From Leeuwenhoekiella sp. (GTDB lineage: Bacteria > Bacteroidota > Bacteroidia > Flavobacteriales > Flavobacteriaceae), in NCBI GenBank assembly GCA_002708845.1, contig PAPI01000001.1, positions 124,001 to 188,000 of the forward strand: 64,000 nt of DNA. Reading direction: 5' to 3'. The notes beneath the pieces are model-generated. The model was not told the origin of the DNA and did not search any database. It saw nothing but the letters and a program-made list of their open reading frames with translations. This document shows, piece after piece, positions 1 through 8,086 of the stretch; position 1 is the stretch's first letter; the number at the start of each line of letters is the position of its first letter. The translations under genes were made by a program, and so were the position numbers.

Positions 1-1209
1 ATCGTAAATACCTGGTGGGGTAATGTAACCGAAGACAATAGCTTCGGTACGCATAACTTTTTGAATTTATGCGAAGAGCTTGGTGCTGAACCCTATCTCG
101 CAGGAAATGTAGGAAGTGGAGAAGTGCAGGAATTAGCAGACTGGGTACAGTATGTGAATTTTGACGGCATAAGCCCAATGTCTGACTGGCGGAAAGAAAA
201 TGGTCGCGACAAGCCCTGGGGTGTAAAATACTGGGGAGTAGGTAACGAAGCCTGGGGATGTGGCGGAAACATGAGAGTAGAATATTATGCAGACATCTAC
301 CGCAAGTATGCAACATTTATGTCTGATGCCGGCCTCGAAGGTGGTTTGTATAAAATTGCTTCAGGAGCTAGCAATGACGATTATCACTGGACCGAAGTGT
401 TGATGCGCGACATTCCGCATAACTTACTTCAGGGGGTTGCGTTACACCACTATTCGGTGATAGACTGGAATGCTAAAGGGCCTTCTATTGGTTTTTCTGA
501 AGAGCAGTATTTTAAAACTATGGAACAAGCCTGGTTGATGGAAGAACTGGTAACCAAGCACGTTGAAATTATGGATAAATACGATCCTAAAGGTAAGGTT
601 GATTTAATAGTTGATGAATGGGGCGGTTGGTACGACGTAATGGAAGATACCAATCCCGGATTTTTATTTCAGCAGAACACCATGCGTGATGCGATGATTG
701 CCGGTATGACGTTGAATATCTTTCACAATCACGCAAGACGTGTAAAAATGGCCAATCTGGCTCAGGTGGTAAACGTGCTTCAGGCTGTTATTCTTACAGA
801 AGGGGAGAAAATGATTTTAACGCCTACGTATCATGTGATGAAAATGTACAACGTACATCAGGATGCGCAGCTGATTCCTATAGAACTGGACACGCCAGAT
901 TATGAGTTTAATGGTGAAAAGCTTCCGGCGGTAAATGCTTCGGCTTCTAAAGATGCTGAAGGTAAAGTTCACATCTCTCTAGTAAATATTGATTCTAAAA
1001 AATCAAATACAGTAAGCGTTGATGTAAGTGCTTTAAAACTGAAAGATTTCACCGCAGAGATCCTTTCTTCAAAAACACTTGAAGATCACAATACCTTTGA
1101 GTCTCCGGAAAAAATTCAGCTTGAAAAATTCAAAAAATTCAAGCTGAAAAAAGGAACTCTTGAAGTGGAGTTACCTCCGTTTTCAGTAGTGGTTCTTGAA
1201 GGAAATTAA
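1..1209 (+). CDS. GH51 alpha-L-arabinofuranosidase, C-terminal part (5' end outside window)
   Basis: Exo-acting enzyme that removes alpha-L-arabinofuranosyl residues from arabinan or arabinoxylan. The frame is open from base 1, so about the first third of a usual 500-residue GH51 protein lies upstream of the window. The GNE tripeptide near base 247 (partial residue 83) is the family's acid/base glutamate. The Glu in VDEWGGWY (base 616, partial residue 206) fits the nucleophile. A (beta/alpha)8 barrel portion is followed from about partial residue 290 by a beta-rich C-terminal domain ending at SVVVLEGN. It lies 29 bases before a GH43 gene in a same-strand arabinan cluster. The GH51 call is strong; exact substrate is inferred from the neighbours. 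Whether it has a signal peptide cannot be seen here. Confidence 0.93.
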   Translation: MVNTWWGNVTEDNSFGTHNFLNLCEELGAEPYLAGNVGSGEVQELADWVQYVNFDGISPMSDWRKENGRDKPWGVKYWGVGNEAWGCGGNMRVEYYADIYRKYATFMSDAGLEGGLYKIASGASNDDYHWTEVLMRDIPHNLLQGVALHHYSVIDWNAKGPSIGFSEEQYFKTMEQAWLMEELVTKHVEIMDKYDPKGKVDLIVDEWGGWYDVMEDTNPGFLFQQNTMRDAMIAGMTLNIFHNHARRVKMANLAQVVNVLQAVILTEGEKMILTPTYHVMKMYNVHQDAQLIPIELDTPDYEFNGEKLPAVNASASKDAEGKVHISLVNIDSKKSNTVSVDVSALKLKDFTAEILSSKTLEDHNTFESPEKIQLEKFKKFKLKKGTLEVELPPFSVVVLEGN

Positions 1210-1238
1210 AATTTGGCCCAAGAGCGTAAAGATCCAAA

Positions 1239-2240
1239 ATGAGTAAAAGTCAAAGAATATCATTTTTTTTAAGTCTATACTTTGGTCTAGTTGCACTGGG
1301 CTTTGCTCAGGATCAGCAGCGTGGAGAAGAATTGTTTAAAAAGCTTGAAAGCTCCGCCAACAACCCTATTATTACCGATAAATACACGGCAGACCCAGCA
1401 GCTTTGGTTCACGATGGTCGGGTTTATTTATATGTTGGGCACGATCAGGCTCCTGATACTGAAGAGCGTTACATTATGAATGAATGGTTGCTGTATTCTT
1501 CAGATGATATGATCAACTGGAAAGAGCATCCGGTACCTTTAAAACCCACAGATTTTCACTGGGCGATCCATTCGGCATGGGCAGCTGAGGTTGTAGAAAA
1601 GGATGGTGAATTTTATTGGTTTGTTACAGTTGAGCACGATGATTCTCATCCAGGTAAAGCCATAGGTGTTGCAGTGGCAGATAGTCCCGAGGGTCCCTGG
1701 AAAGATGCTCTAGGTAAAGCCTTAATTACAAATGATATGACTTCCCAGACTGATATAAGCTGGGACGATATAGACCCAACCATTTATATTGACGATGACG
1801 GGACACCTTATTTATATTGGGGAAATCGGGTATGTAAGTATGTAAAGCTCAAAGACAATATGATTGAAATGGATGGTCCCATCCATACAGTAGATTTGCC
1901 AAAATTTACAGAGGCTCCATACATACATAAACGCGGTGATTGGTATTACCTGTCTTACGCCTATGATTTTCCGGAGAAAATAGCCTATGCTATGTCTAAA
2001 TCTATTACAGGTCCCTGGGAGTTTAAAGGGATTTTAAATGAAGTTGCCGGCAATAGCAATACCAACCATCAGTCTATTATTGAGTTTGAAGGGAACTGGT
2101 ATTTTGTGTATCATAATGGAAGCATACCCACCCACGGAAGCAGTTATCATCGTTCGGTTTGTGTAGATCGCCTGTATTACAATGAGGATGGAAGCATCAA
2201 ACGCATTGTAATGACCTCAGAGGGAATTCAACCGGATTAA
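1239..2240 (+). CDS. GH43-family secreted glycosidase (arabinofuranosidase/xylosidase type)
   Basis: Five-bladed beta-propeller glycosidase, probably acting on arabinose- or xylose-containing side chains in the periplasm. Residues 1-23 form a signal peptide ending GFAQ. The three GH43 acidic residues are recognisable: an Asp in TADPAAL near residue 47 (base), an Asp in DIDPTIY in mid-protein (pKa modulator) and a Glu in TEAPYIH (acid). The 333-residue length fits a single-domain GH43 without an accessory beta-sandwich. The ATG at 1239 is directly followed by the signal peptide. The stop is 3 bases before the next GH43 gene, so the two are translationally coupled. Its sequence differs clearly from the next GH43, so they are not recent duplicates. 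Subfamily and substrate cannot be fixed by eye. Confidence 0.9.
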   Translation: MSKSQRISFFLSLYFGLVALGFAQDQQRGEELFKKLESSANNPIITDKYTADPAALVHDGRVYLYVGHDQAPDTEERYIMNEWLLYSSDDMINWKEHPVPLKPTDFHWAIHSAWAAEVVEKDGEFYWFVTVEHDDSHPGKAIGVAVADSPEGPWKDALGKALITNDMTSQTDISWDDIDPTIYIDDDGTPYLYWGNRVCKYVKLKDNMIEMDGPIHTVDLPKFTEAPYIHKRGDWYYLSYAYDFPEKIAYAMSKSITGPWEFKGILNEVAGNSNTNHQSIIEFEGNWYFVYHNGSIPTHGSSYHRSVCVDRLYYNEDGSIKRIVMTSEGIQPD

Positions 2241-2243
2241 ACT

Positions 2244-3224
2244 ATGAGAAACTACCTTGCACTTTTACTAATCCTTTTCAGCGGAAGCATATTCGCACAG
2301 GACATACGTGTGCACGATCCGGTGGTTATCAAGCAGGGAGATACTTATTATTTATTTTGTACGGGAAGAGGAATTTCTGTTTTTAGTTCGACAGACCTTA
2401 AAAATTGGGAACGTCAACCACAGGTTTTTACTGAAGAACCGGTCTGGGCAGATGAGGTAGCAGCTAATTTCAATAATCATATTTGGGCGCCCGATATTAG
2501 TTTCCATAAGGGTAAATACTATTTGTATTATTCGGTTTCCGCATTCGCGAAAAATACTTCGGCGATTGGTTTGACTATAAATACCACATTAGATGCTGAT
2601 GATCCCAATTACAAATGGGAAGATCAGGGAATTGTTATTCAGTCTGTACCCAATCGGGATTTGTGGAATGCCATCGATCCTAATCTTGTTTTTGATGATA
2701 CAGAGACGCCATGGTTGGCTTTTGGTTCCTTCTGGGGTGGTCTTAAAATGGTAAGGCTTTCTGAAGATTTAAAATCCATAGCTCGGCCGCAGGAATGGCA
2801 TACCATCGCTCGCCGAGAGCGCTCCTTTGATTTGGCAGATGCTAATCCCGGGGATGCCGCTTTAGAGGCTCCTTTTATATTCAAGAAAGACGGTTGGTAT
2901 TACCAGTTTTTATCCTGGGATTTGTGTTGCCGTGGTGAAAACAGCACGTATAAAGTTGTCGTAGGTCGTTCTAAAAATGCGATCGGTCCTTATGTTGATA
3001 AAGAAGGAACATCGCTCAATAATGGTGGCGGAACGCTTATCATTGAAGGCAATGAGAACTGGTATGGTGCGGGACACAACAGTGCTTATACTTTTGATAG
3101 TAAGGATTATATCGTTTTCCACGCCTATGACGCCAGAGATAATGCCAGCCCAAAGCTTAAGATAGCTGAGTTGTCCTGGGATGAGCAAGGCTGGCCGGTT
3201 TTAGATGATAATATATTAGAATAA
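2244..3224 (+). CDS. GH43 arabinan endo-1,5-alpha-L-arabinosidase (endo-arabinanase)
   Basis: Endo-enzyme cutting alpha-1,5-arabinan into oligosaccharides. A signal peptide (residues 1-18, ending IFAQ) is followed at once by RVHDPVVIKQGDTYYLF, the start of blade 1 with the catalytic-base Asp. WAPDISFHKGKYYLYYS, an Asp in NAIDPNLVFDD and a Glu in LEAPFIF are typical of the endo-arabinanase branch of GH43. The motif LCCRGENSTYK and the late His in GAGHNSAYTF also fit that branch. Length is 326 residues, a single propeller domain. The gene starts 3 bases after the previous stop and its own stop is 1 base before the GH127 start, so this is one operon. Together with the upstream exo-enzymes it would give complete arabinan debranching and depolymerisation. 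Confidence 0.9.
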   Translation: MRNYLALLLILFSGSIFAQDIRVHDPVVIKQGDTYYLFCTGRGISVFSSTDLKNWERQPQVFTEEPVWADEVAANFNNHIWAPDISFHKGKYYLYYSVSAFAKNTSAIGLTINTTLDADDPNYKWEDQGIVIQSVPNRDLWNAIDPNLVFDDTETPWLAFGSFWGGLKMVRLSEDLKSIARPQEWHTIARRERSFDLADANPGDAALEAPFIFKKDGWYYQFLSWDLCCRGENSTYKVVVGRSKNAIGPYVDKEGTSLNNGGGTLIIEGNENWYGAGHNSAYTFDSKDYIVFHAYDARDNASPKLKIAELSWDEQGWPVLDDNILE

Positions 3225-3225
3225 G

Positions 3226-5586
3226 ATGAAAAAGATACTGTTAGGATTGGGATTACTGAGTTGGAGTCTTTCGGCTCAACAGGCTGTTGAGCTGTTCCCA
3301 CTGGATCAGGTTTCTGTTGATTCAGGTGTTTTTAAGGAAGCTGCTTTGACCGATTTTGAATATATCAAAGACCTAGAAACAGACCGCCTGCTAGCGCCAT
3401 TTTTGCGTGAAGCAGGTCTTGAACCTAAAGCCAAATCCTATACCAACTGGGAGAATACGGGACTTGACGGGCATACGGCCGGGCATTATCTTTCTGCCTT
3501 GTCTATGTATTACGCCTCTACGGGCGATCCGGAAGCTAAAGAATTATTAGATTATTCACTTTCTGAACTGCACCGTGCGCAACAAGCCAATGCAAATGGA
3601 TACGTAGGCGGCATTCCGGGAAGCAAGGAATTATGGGGCGAAATCAAAGCTGGTAAAATCAATGCCTCAAGTTTTGGGCTTAACAACCGTTGGGTACCTC
3701 TGTATAATATTCACAAGACGTTTAATGGACTGAAGGATGCCTGGGTACACGCCCGGAATCCGCTGGCCAAAGAAATGCTTATCGATTTGACAGATTGGTT
3801 TATGGCCACTACGGCAGATCTTTCGCAGGAGCAAATTCAGGATATGTTGCGCTCTGAGCACGGCGGACTTAATGAAGTCTTTGGTGAGGTTTACGCAATC
3901 ACCGGCGATAAAAAATACCTGAAACTCGCTAAAGACTTTTCGCAGTTAGCTTTATTGGAGCCTTTAGCAGCCGATGAAGACATTTTAACCGGAATGCACG
4001 CCAATACGCAAATACCCAAATTCATCGGTTTTGAGCGCATCAGTCAATTGGAAGAAGCCAAAAAATACCATCTGGCAGCTTCTAATTTTTACGATAATGT
4101 AACTTCTAAACGTAGCTTGAGCATTGGAGGGAACAGTGTACGCGAGCATTTTAACCCCATTGATGATTTTTCTTCAGTAATGAGCAGTGAGCAGGGGCCA
4201 GAGAGTTGCAACACTTACAATATGCTTAAGCTGAGCAAGCTTTTATTTGAAGATACGGCCGATGAAAGCTATATGGAGTTTTACGAGCGTGCGTTGTACA
4301 ATCACATTTTGTCTACTCAAAATCCGGAGGGTGGCTTTGTGTATTTCACTCCGATGCGTCCCGGTCATTACCGGGTGTACTCGCAGCCAGAAACCAGTTT
4401 TTGGTGCTGCGTAGGTTCGGGACTGGAGAATCATACCAAGTATAACGAACTTATTTACGCTAAGGCTGACGACAAGCTTTATGTAAACCTGTTTATTCCT
4501 TCTGAAGTAAAATGGGAGGAGAAACGGGCTTCTTTAAAGCAGGAAACCAATTTTCCGGAAGCCGATTTTACAGAAATGATTTGGCAAAGCCGAAAAAAAA
4601 CTAAAGCAACCCTGATGTTGCGTTATCCGGAATGGGTTAAAGCCGGAGAATTAAAAGTTTATGTCAACGGAAAACTTCAGCAAATAGCGGCAACTCCGGG
4701 TTCATACATTCCGCTTGAGCGCAAATGGAAAGACGGCGACCGCGTGAAGATGGAATTACCGATGCACCTCAGTCTGGAGCAAATTCCTGACGAATCGGGT
4801 TATGTTTCGGTTAAATACGGTCCGCTGGTTTTAGCTGCGGTAACTGGAGACGAAGATCAGAAAGGATTATTTGCAGACGACAGTCGCGGCGGGCATATCG
4901 CTAACGGGCCATTTCTTCCTATAAACGAGGCGCCTACATTTGTTGCAAAGGCAGGAACTTCTATACTTGATCAGATTAAACCGGTCCCCGGTAAACCCCT
5001 GCGGTTTACGGCTTCGCAGCTGCTTTATCCAGATGCGTTTAAGGACTTGGTGCTTCAGCCTTTTTATAAAATTCACGAGAAGCGCTACACCATTTATTTT
5101 AAAACGGAAACCCCGGAAACTCTTGCAGAAATGCAACGCAAGCTTGAAGAGCGACAAAAAGCAGAAGCTTACCTGAGGTCTATCACGCTCGATTATGTGG
5201 CTCCCGGTGAGCAACAACCGGAATCTGATCACGGATTTGATTCTCAAAATTCCAATAGTGGGGTACACAAAAATCGCCATTGGCGGGACGCGACGGGTTG
5301 GTTTAGTTACGAGCTCAAAAATAAAGAGGCAGAGGCAAAAACCCTGCGTATCACCTACTACGGAAAAGACTCCGGACGCAATTTTAAAATCCTGATTAAC
5401 GGAAGTGTTATTGCTACTCCAGAGTTAATAGGAACACAGGGAGATGTTTTTTACGATGTAGATTACCCGTTGCCGCAAGAACTGGTTGAGGAAAACGAAA
5501 TTCTCAACGTTCGTTTTGAAGCACTGCCGGGCTCTGTAGCAGGCGGAATTTATGGCGTTCGTCTATTGAATGAAGAAGTAAACTAA
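3226..5586 (+). CDS. GH127-type (DUF1680) beta-L-arabinofuranosidase
   Basis: Secreted retaining glycosidase of the family that uses a zinc-bound cysteine thiolate as nucleophile. A signal peptide covers residues 1-18 (SLSAQ). An (alpha/alpha)6 barrel spans about residues 30-430 and beta-domains follow. The zinc/catalytic set is present: Glu326 and Cys328 in ESCNTY, and adjacent Cys394-Cys395 in SFWCCVGSG. Glu307 in REHF is the likely acid/base. About residues 680-786 form an extra C-terminal beta-sandwich (GWFSYELKNK onward), as in many Bacteroidota members. It overlaps the operon tightly, starting 1 base after the endo-arabinanase. Beta-linked arabinose occurs in plant hydroxyproline-rich glycoproteins and some pectin side chains, so the locus may target more than plain arabinan. 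Some DUF1680 proteins have other specificities. Confidence 0.88.
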   Translation: MKKILLGLGLLSWSLSAQQAVELFPLDQVSVDSGVFKEAALTDFEYIKDLETDRLLAPFLREAGLEPKAKSYTNWENTGLDGHTAGHYLSALSMYYASTGDPEAKELLDYSLSELHRAQQANANGYVGGIPGSKELWGEIKAGKINASSFGLNNRWVPLYNIHKTFNGLKDAWVHARNPLAKEMLIDLTDWFMATTADLSQEQIQDMLRSEHGGLNEVFGEVYAITGDKKYLKLAKDFSQLALLEPLAADEDILTGMHANTQIPKFIGFERISQLEEAKKYHLAASNFYDNVTSKRSLSIGGNSVREHFNPIDDFSSVMSSEQGPESCNTYNMLKLSKLLFEDTADESYMEFYERALYNHILSTQNPEGGFVYFTPMRPGHYRVYSQPETSFWCCVGSGLENHTKYNELIYAKADDKLYVNLFIPSEVKWEEKRASLKQETNFPEADFTEMIWQSRKKTKATLMLRYPEWVKAGELKVYVNGKLQQIAATPGSYIPLERKWKDGDRVKMELPMHLSLEQIPDESGYVSVKYGPLVLAAVTGDEDQKGLFADDSRGGHIANGPFLPINEAPTFVAKAGTSILDQIKPVPGKPLRFTASQLLYPDAFKDLVLQPFYKIHEKRYTIYFKTETPETLAEMQRKLEERQKAEAYLRSITLDYVAPGEQQPESDHGFDSQNSNSGVHKNRHWRDATGWFSYELKNKEAEAKTLRITYYGKDSGRNFKILINGSVIATPELIGTQGDVFYDVDYPLPQELVEENEILNVRFEALPGSVAGGIYGVRLLNEEVN

Positions 5587-5604
5587 AATAGTTAAAATTA
5601 TTTT

Positions 5605-5646
5605 AAATGTATCTTTTACATTTTTACTATGAAAATAGTAGATTTG
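5605..5646 (+). promoter_or_regulatory. Candidate araB promoter with two overlapping inverted repeats
   Basis: The 82-base gap before the ribulokinase gene holds two perfect inverted repeats. AAATGTA-N5-TACATTT lies at 5605-5623 and TACTAT-N4-ATAGTA at 5625-5640. The second abuts TAGATTTG (5639-5646), an exact match to the Bacteroidota -7 consensus TAnnTTTG. No good -33 TTG is present; the first repeat sits where it should be. This geometry suits a repressor or activator site controlling the sugar-catabolic genes separately from the upstream glycosidases. The regulator itself is not in the window. Confidence 0.5.
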
Positions 5647-5668
5647 TCAGATAACAAGTGATTGTTTT

Positions 5669-7366
5669 ATGAAAGAATATGTCATTGGCTTAGATTACGG
5701 TTCAGATTCTGTACGGGCTGTTTTAATAGATGCTGCTAACGGTCAGGAAATTGAAGCCGAGGTGAGCTATTACCAACGTTGGAAAAAAGGATTGTTTTGC
5801 AATCCTTCAGAAAATCGTTTTCGTCAACATCCTCTAGATCATTTAGAAGGTCTTGAAAATACTATCAAAGCGGTGGTTTCTCGCAGTGGAGTAGAAGCCG
5901 CAGCGGTTAAAGGCATTTGTATCGATACAACGGGATCGTCACCAATTCCGGTAAATGAAGCGGGAATTCCCTTATCATTAACAGCAGGTTTTGAAGAAAA
6001 CCCCAATGCGATGATGGTGTTGTGGAAAGATCACACAGCTATTGATGAAGCAAACGAGATCAACGATCTCGCCCGAAGCTGGGGAGGTGAAGACTTTACA
6101 AAATACGAGGGTGGGATTTATTCGTCAGAATGGTTTTGGGCCAAAATTTTACACGTAGCCCGCGAAGATGAGGAAGTGAAACAAGCCGCATATTCCTGGA
6201 TGGAGCATTGCGACTGGATGACTTATACCTTACTTGAAGGTGTTTATCTTGAAGATTTTAAACGTAGCCGTTGTGCTGCAGGTCACAAAGCAATGTGGCA
6301 CGAGAGCTGGGGCGGTCTTCCTCCCGAAGAATTTCTTGGAAAATTAGACCCTTATTTGGCACAATTGCGTGACAGACTTTATACGGAAACTTATACTTCA
6401 GATGAAATTGCAGGTACTTTAAGTGCAGCCTGGGCTGAAAAATTAGGTTTAACTACAGACACGGTTATCGCTGTGGGTACTTTTGATGCACATGCCGGTG
6501 CTGTGGGAGCTAAAGTTGAAGAACATACTTTGGTGCGTGTTATGGGTACTTCTACCTGTGACATCAGCGTTTCAGCTCCTGAAGTTACCGCAAACAAAAC
6601 CGTACGCGGTATTTGCGGGCAGGTTGAAGGTTCGGTAATACCCGGACTGGTAGGTCTTGAGGCCGGGCAATCTGCCTTTGGAGACTTACTCGCCTGGTTT
6701 AAAGATGTGTTGAGTTGGCCCGTGGATAACCTGGTATTGACTTCAGATATACTTTCCGCAGAGCAAAAAGAAGAACTAAAAGCAGAGATCGATTCAGATT
6801 TCATCAGAAAATTATCTGATGCTGCTGAAGCTATTCCACATAATGAGGCTATTCCCGTTGCTTTAGACTGGATTAACGGCAGAAGAACGCCTGATGCCAA
6901 TCAGGAACTGGAAGCCGCTATTACCAACCTCAATATGGGAACCCGGGCACCACATATCTTTAAAGCTTTAGTAAATGCGATTTGCTTTGGCTCCAAAAAA
7001 ATAATGGATCGTTTTGCCGACGAGGGTATTGAGATCAAAACCGTTGTAGGTATTGGTGGCGTTGCGCGTAAGTCTAAATTTATTATGCAATCGCTGGCTA
7101 ACACACTTAATGTTCCTATTAAAGTTGCGGCTTCAGATCAGGCTCCTGCTTTGGGTGCTGCTGTTTATGCAGCTGTGGCCGCCGGTATATATCCCGATGT
7201 GATTACAGCAAGCCAGACTCTGGGAAGTGATTACGAAGCGGAATACCAGCCACAACCACAATATTTACAGAATTTTTCAGAACAGATGGAGCGTTACGAA
7301 GCATTGAGTGTCTTCGTTGAAAATTCAATCGTGAAATCAAAAAAGACATTAGAACATCATGTATAA
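5669..7366 (+). CDS. araB: Ribulokinase, FGGY family
   Basis: Phosphorylates L-ribulose with ATP to L-ribulose-5-phosphate in the cytoplasm, the second step of bacterial arabinose breakdown. The N-terminus YVIGLDYGSDSVRAVLID is the FGGY phosphate-1 loop, and VMGTSTCDI in mid-protein is typical of ribulokinase. The C-terminal FGGY_C half includes GIGGVARKS and DQAPALGAAVYAAV, which bind nucleotide. Length 565 matches E. coli AraB. The ATG at 5669 lies about 22 bases after a predicted -7 box, giving a short leader. Its 3' end overlaps the start of araD by 8 bases, indicating translational coupling. No signal peptide is present, consistent with a cytosolic role. Confidence 0.95.
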   Translation: MKEYVIGLDYGSDSVRAVLIDAANGQEIEAEVSYYQRWKKGLFCNPSENRFRQHPLDHLEGLENTIKAVVSRSGVEAAAVKGICIDTTGSSPIPVNEAGIPLSLTAGFEENPNAMMVLWKDHTAIDEANEINDLARSWGGEDFTKYEGGIYSSEWFWAKILHVAREDEEVKQAAYSWMEHCDWMTYTLLEGVYLEDFKRSRCAAGHKAMWHESWGGLPPEEFLGKLDPYLAQLRDRLYTETYTSDEIAGTLSAAWAEKLGLTTDTVIAVGTFDAHAGAVGAKVEEHTLVRVMGTSTCDISVSAPEVTANKTVRGICGQVEGSVIPGLVGLEAGQSAFGDLLAWFKDVLSWPVDNLVLTSDILSAEQKEELKAEIDSDFIRKLSDAAEAIPHNEAIPVALDWINGRRTPDANQELEAAITNLNMGTRAPHIFKALVNAICFGSKKIMDRFADEGIEIKTVVGIGGVARKSKFIMQSLANTLNVPIKVAASDQAPALGAAVYAAVAAGIYPDVITASQTLGSDYEAEYQPQPQYLQNFSEQMERYEALSVFVENSIVKSKKTLEHHV

Positions 7367-8057
7367 ATCCTTGAAAGAAGAATGTTACGAGGCAAATATG
7401 GAGCTAGACGCTTTAGGTCTGGTCATTTATACCTTTGGTAACGTGAGTGCAGTAGATCGTAAGAACGGAGTTTTCGCCATTAAACCAAGTGGAGTACCTT
7501 ATGAAATCTTAAAGCCTGAAGATATTGTTATTGTAGATTTTGATAACGAAATCGTTGAAGGCAGCAAAAGACCTTCTTCAGATACAAAAACCCACGCCTA
7601 TCTTTATAAGCATTGGGAAAATATAGGCGGTATTGCACATACGCACGCGACCTATTCGGTAGCCTGGGCTCAGGCGCAGATGGATATTCCGGTATTTGGA
7701 ACCACACACGCAGATCATTTGACAGCAGATATACCCTGTGCTGAGCCAATGCACGACGATTTAATCGCAGGTAATTACGAGCACAATACAGGAATTCAGA
7801 TTCTGGACTGTTTCAAAACAAAGGGGCTCGATTACACTGAAGTAAATATGGTACTTCTGGGTAACCACGGGCCATTTGCCTGGGGAGAAACGGCTGCAAA
7901 GGCGGTTTACAACAGTAAAGTTCTCGAAGAAATCGCGCGAATGGCGCAATTGACACTTCAGATAAATCCAAATGCACCAAGACTGAAGGATTCCCTGATA
8001 AAAAAACATTACGAGCGTAAGCACGGCAAAGATGCCTATTATGGGCAGGGCTGCTAA
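7359..8057 (+). CDS. araD: L-ribulose-5-phosphate 4-epimerase
   Basis: Class II aldolase-fold enzyme that converts L-ribulose-5-phosphate to D-xylulose-5-phosphate, feeding the pentose phosphate pathway. The Zn ligands are visible as His94 and His96 (IAHTHATYS) and His170 (LLGNHGPF). Asp75 in RPSSDTKTH corresponds to the conserved E. coli Asp76. GNVS near residue 28 and KPSGVPYE near 42 bind the phosphate. The 232-residue length equals the usual AraD. The ATG lies inside the last codons of araB. Only 29 bases separate it from the symporter gene, so araB, araD, the transporter, araA and the mutarotase very likely share a transcript. Confidence 0.95.
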   Translation: MYKSLKEECYEANMELDALGLVIYTFGNVSAVDRKNGVFAIKPSGVPYEILKPEDIVIVDFDNEIVEGSKRPSSDTKTHAYLYKHWENIGGIAHTHATYSVAWAQAQMDIPVFGTTHADHLTADIPCAEPMHDDLIAGNYEHNTGIQILDCFKTKGLDYTEVNMVLLGNHGPFAWGETAAKAVYNSKVLEEIARMAQLTLQINPNAPRLKDSLIKKHYERKHGKDAYYGQGC

Positions 8058-8086
8058 TTTTTAATTTAACTTTTACATTTAATACT

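Noticed and set aside
4867-5280. Long minus-strand ORF within the GH127 gene
   Set aside because: Antisense shadow of a well-supported gene; composition shows no family pattern.
6391-6900. 169-codon minus-strand ORF within araB
   Set aside because: Ser/Pro/Thr-rich shadow typical of the complement of coding DNA.
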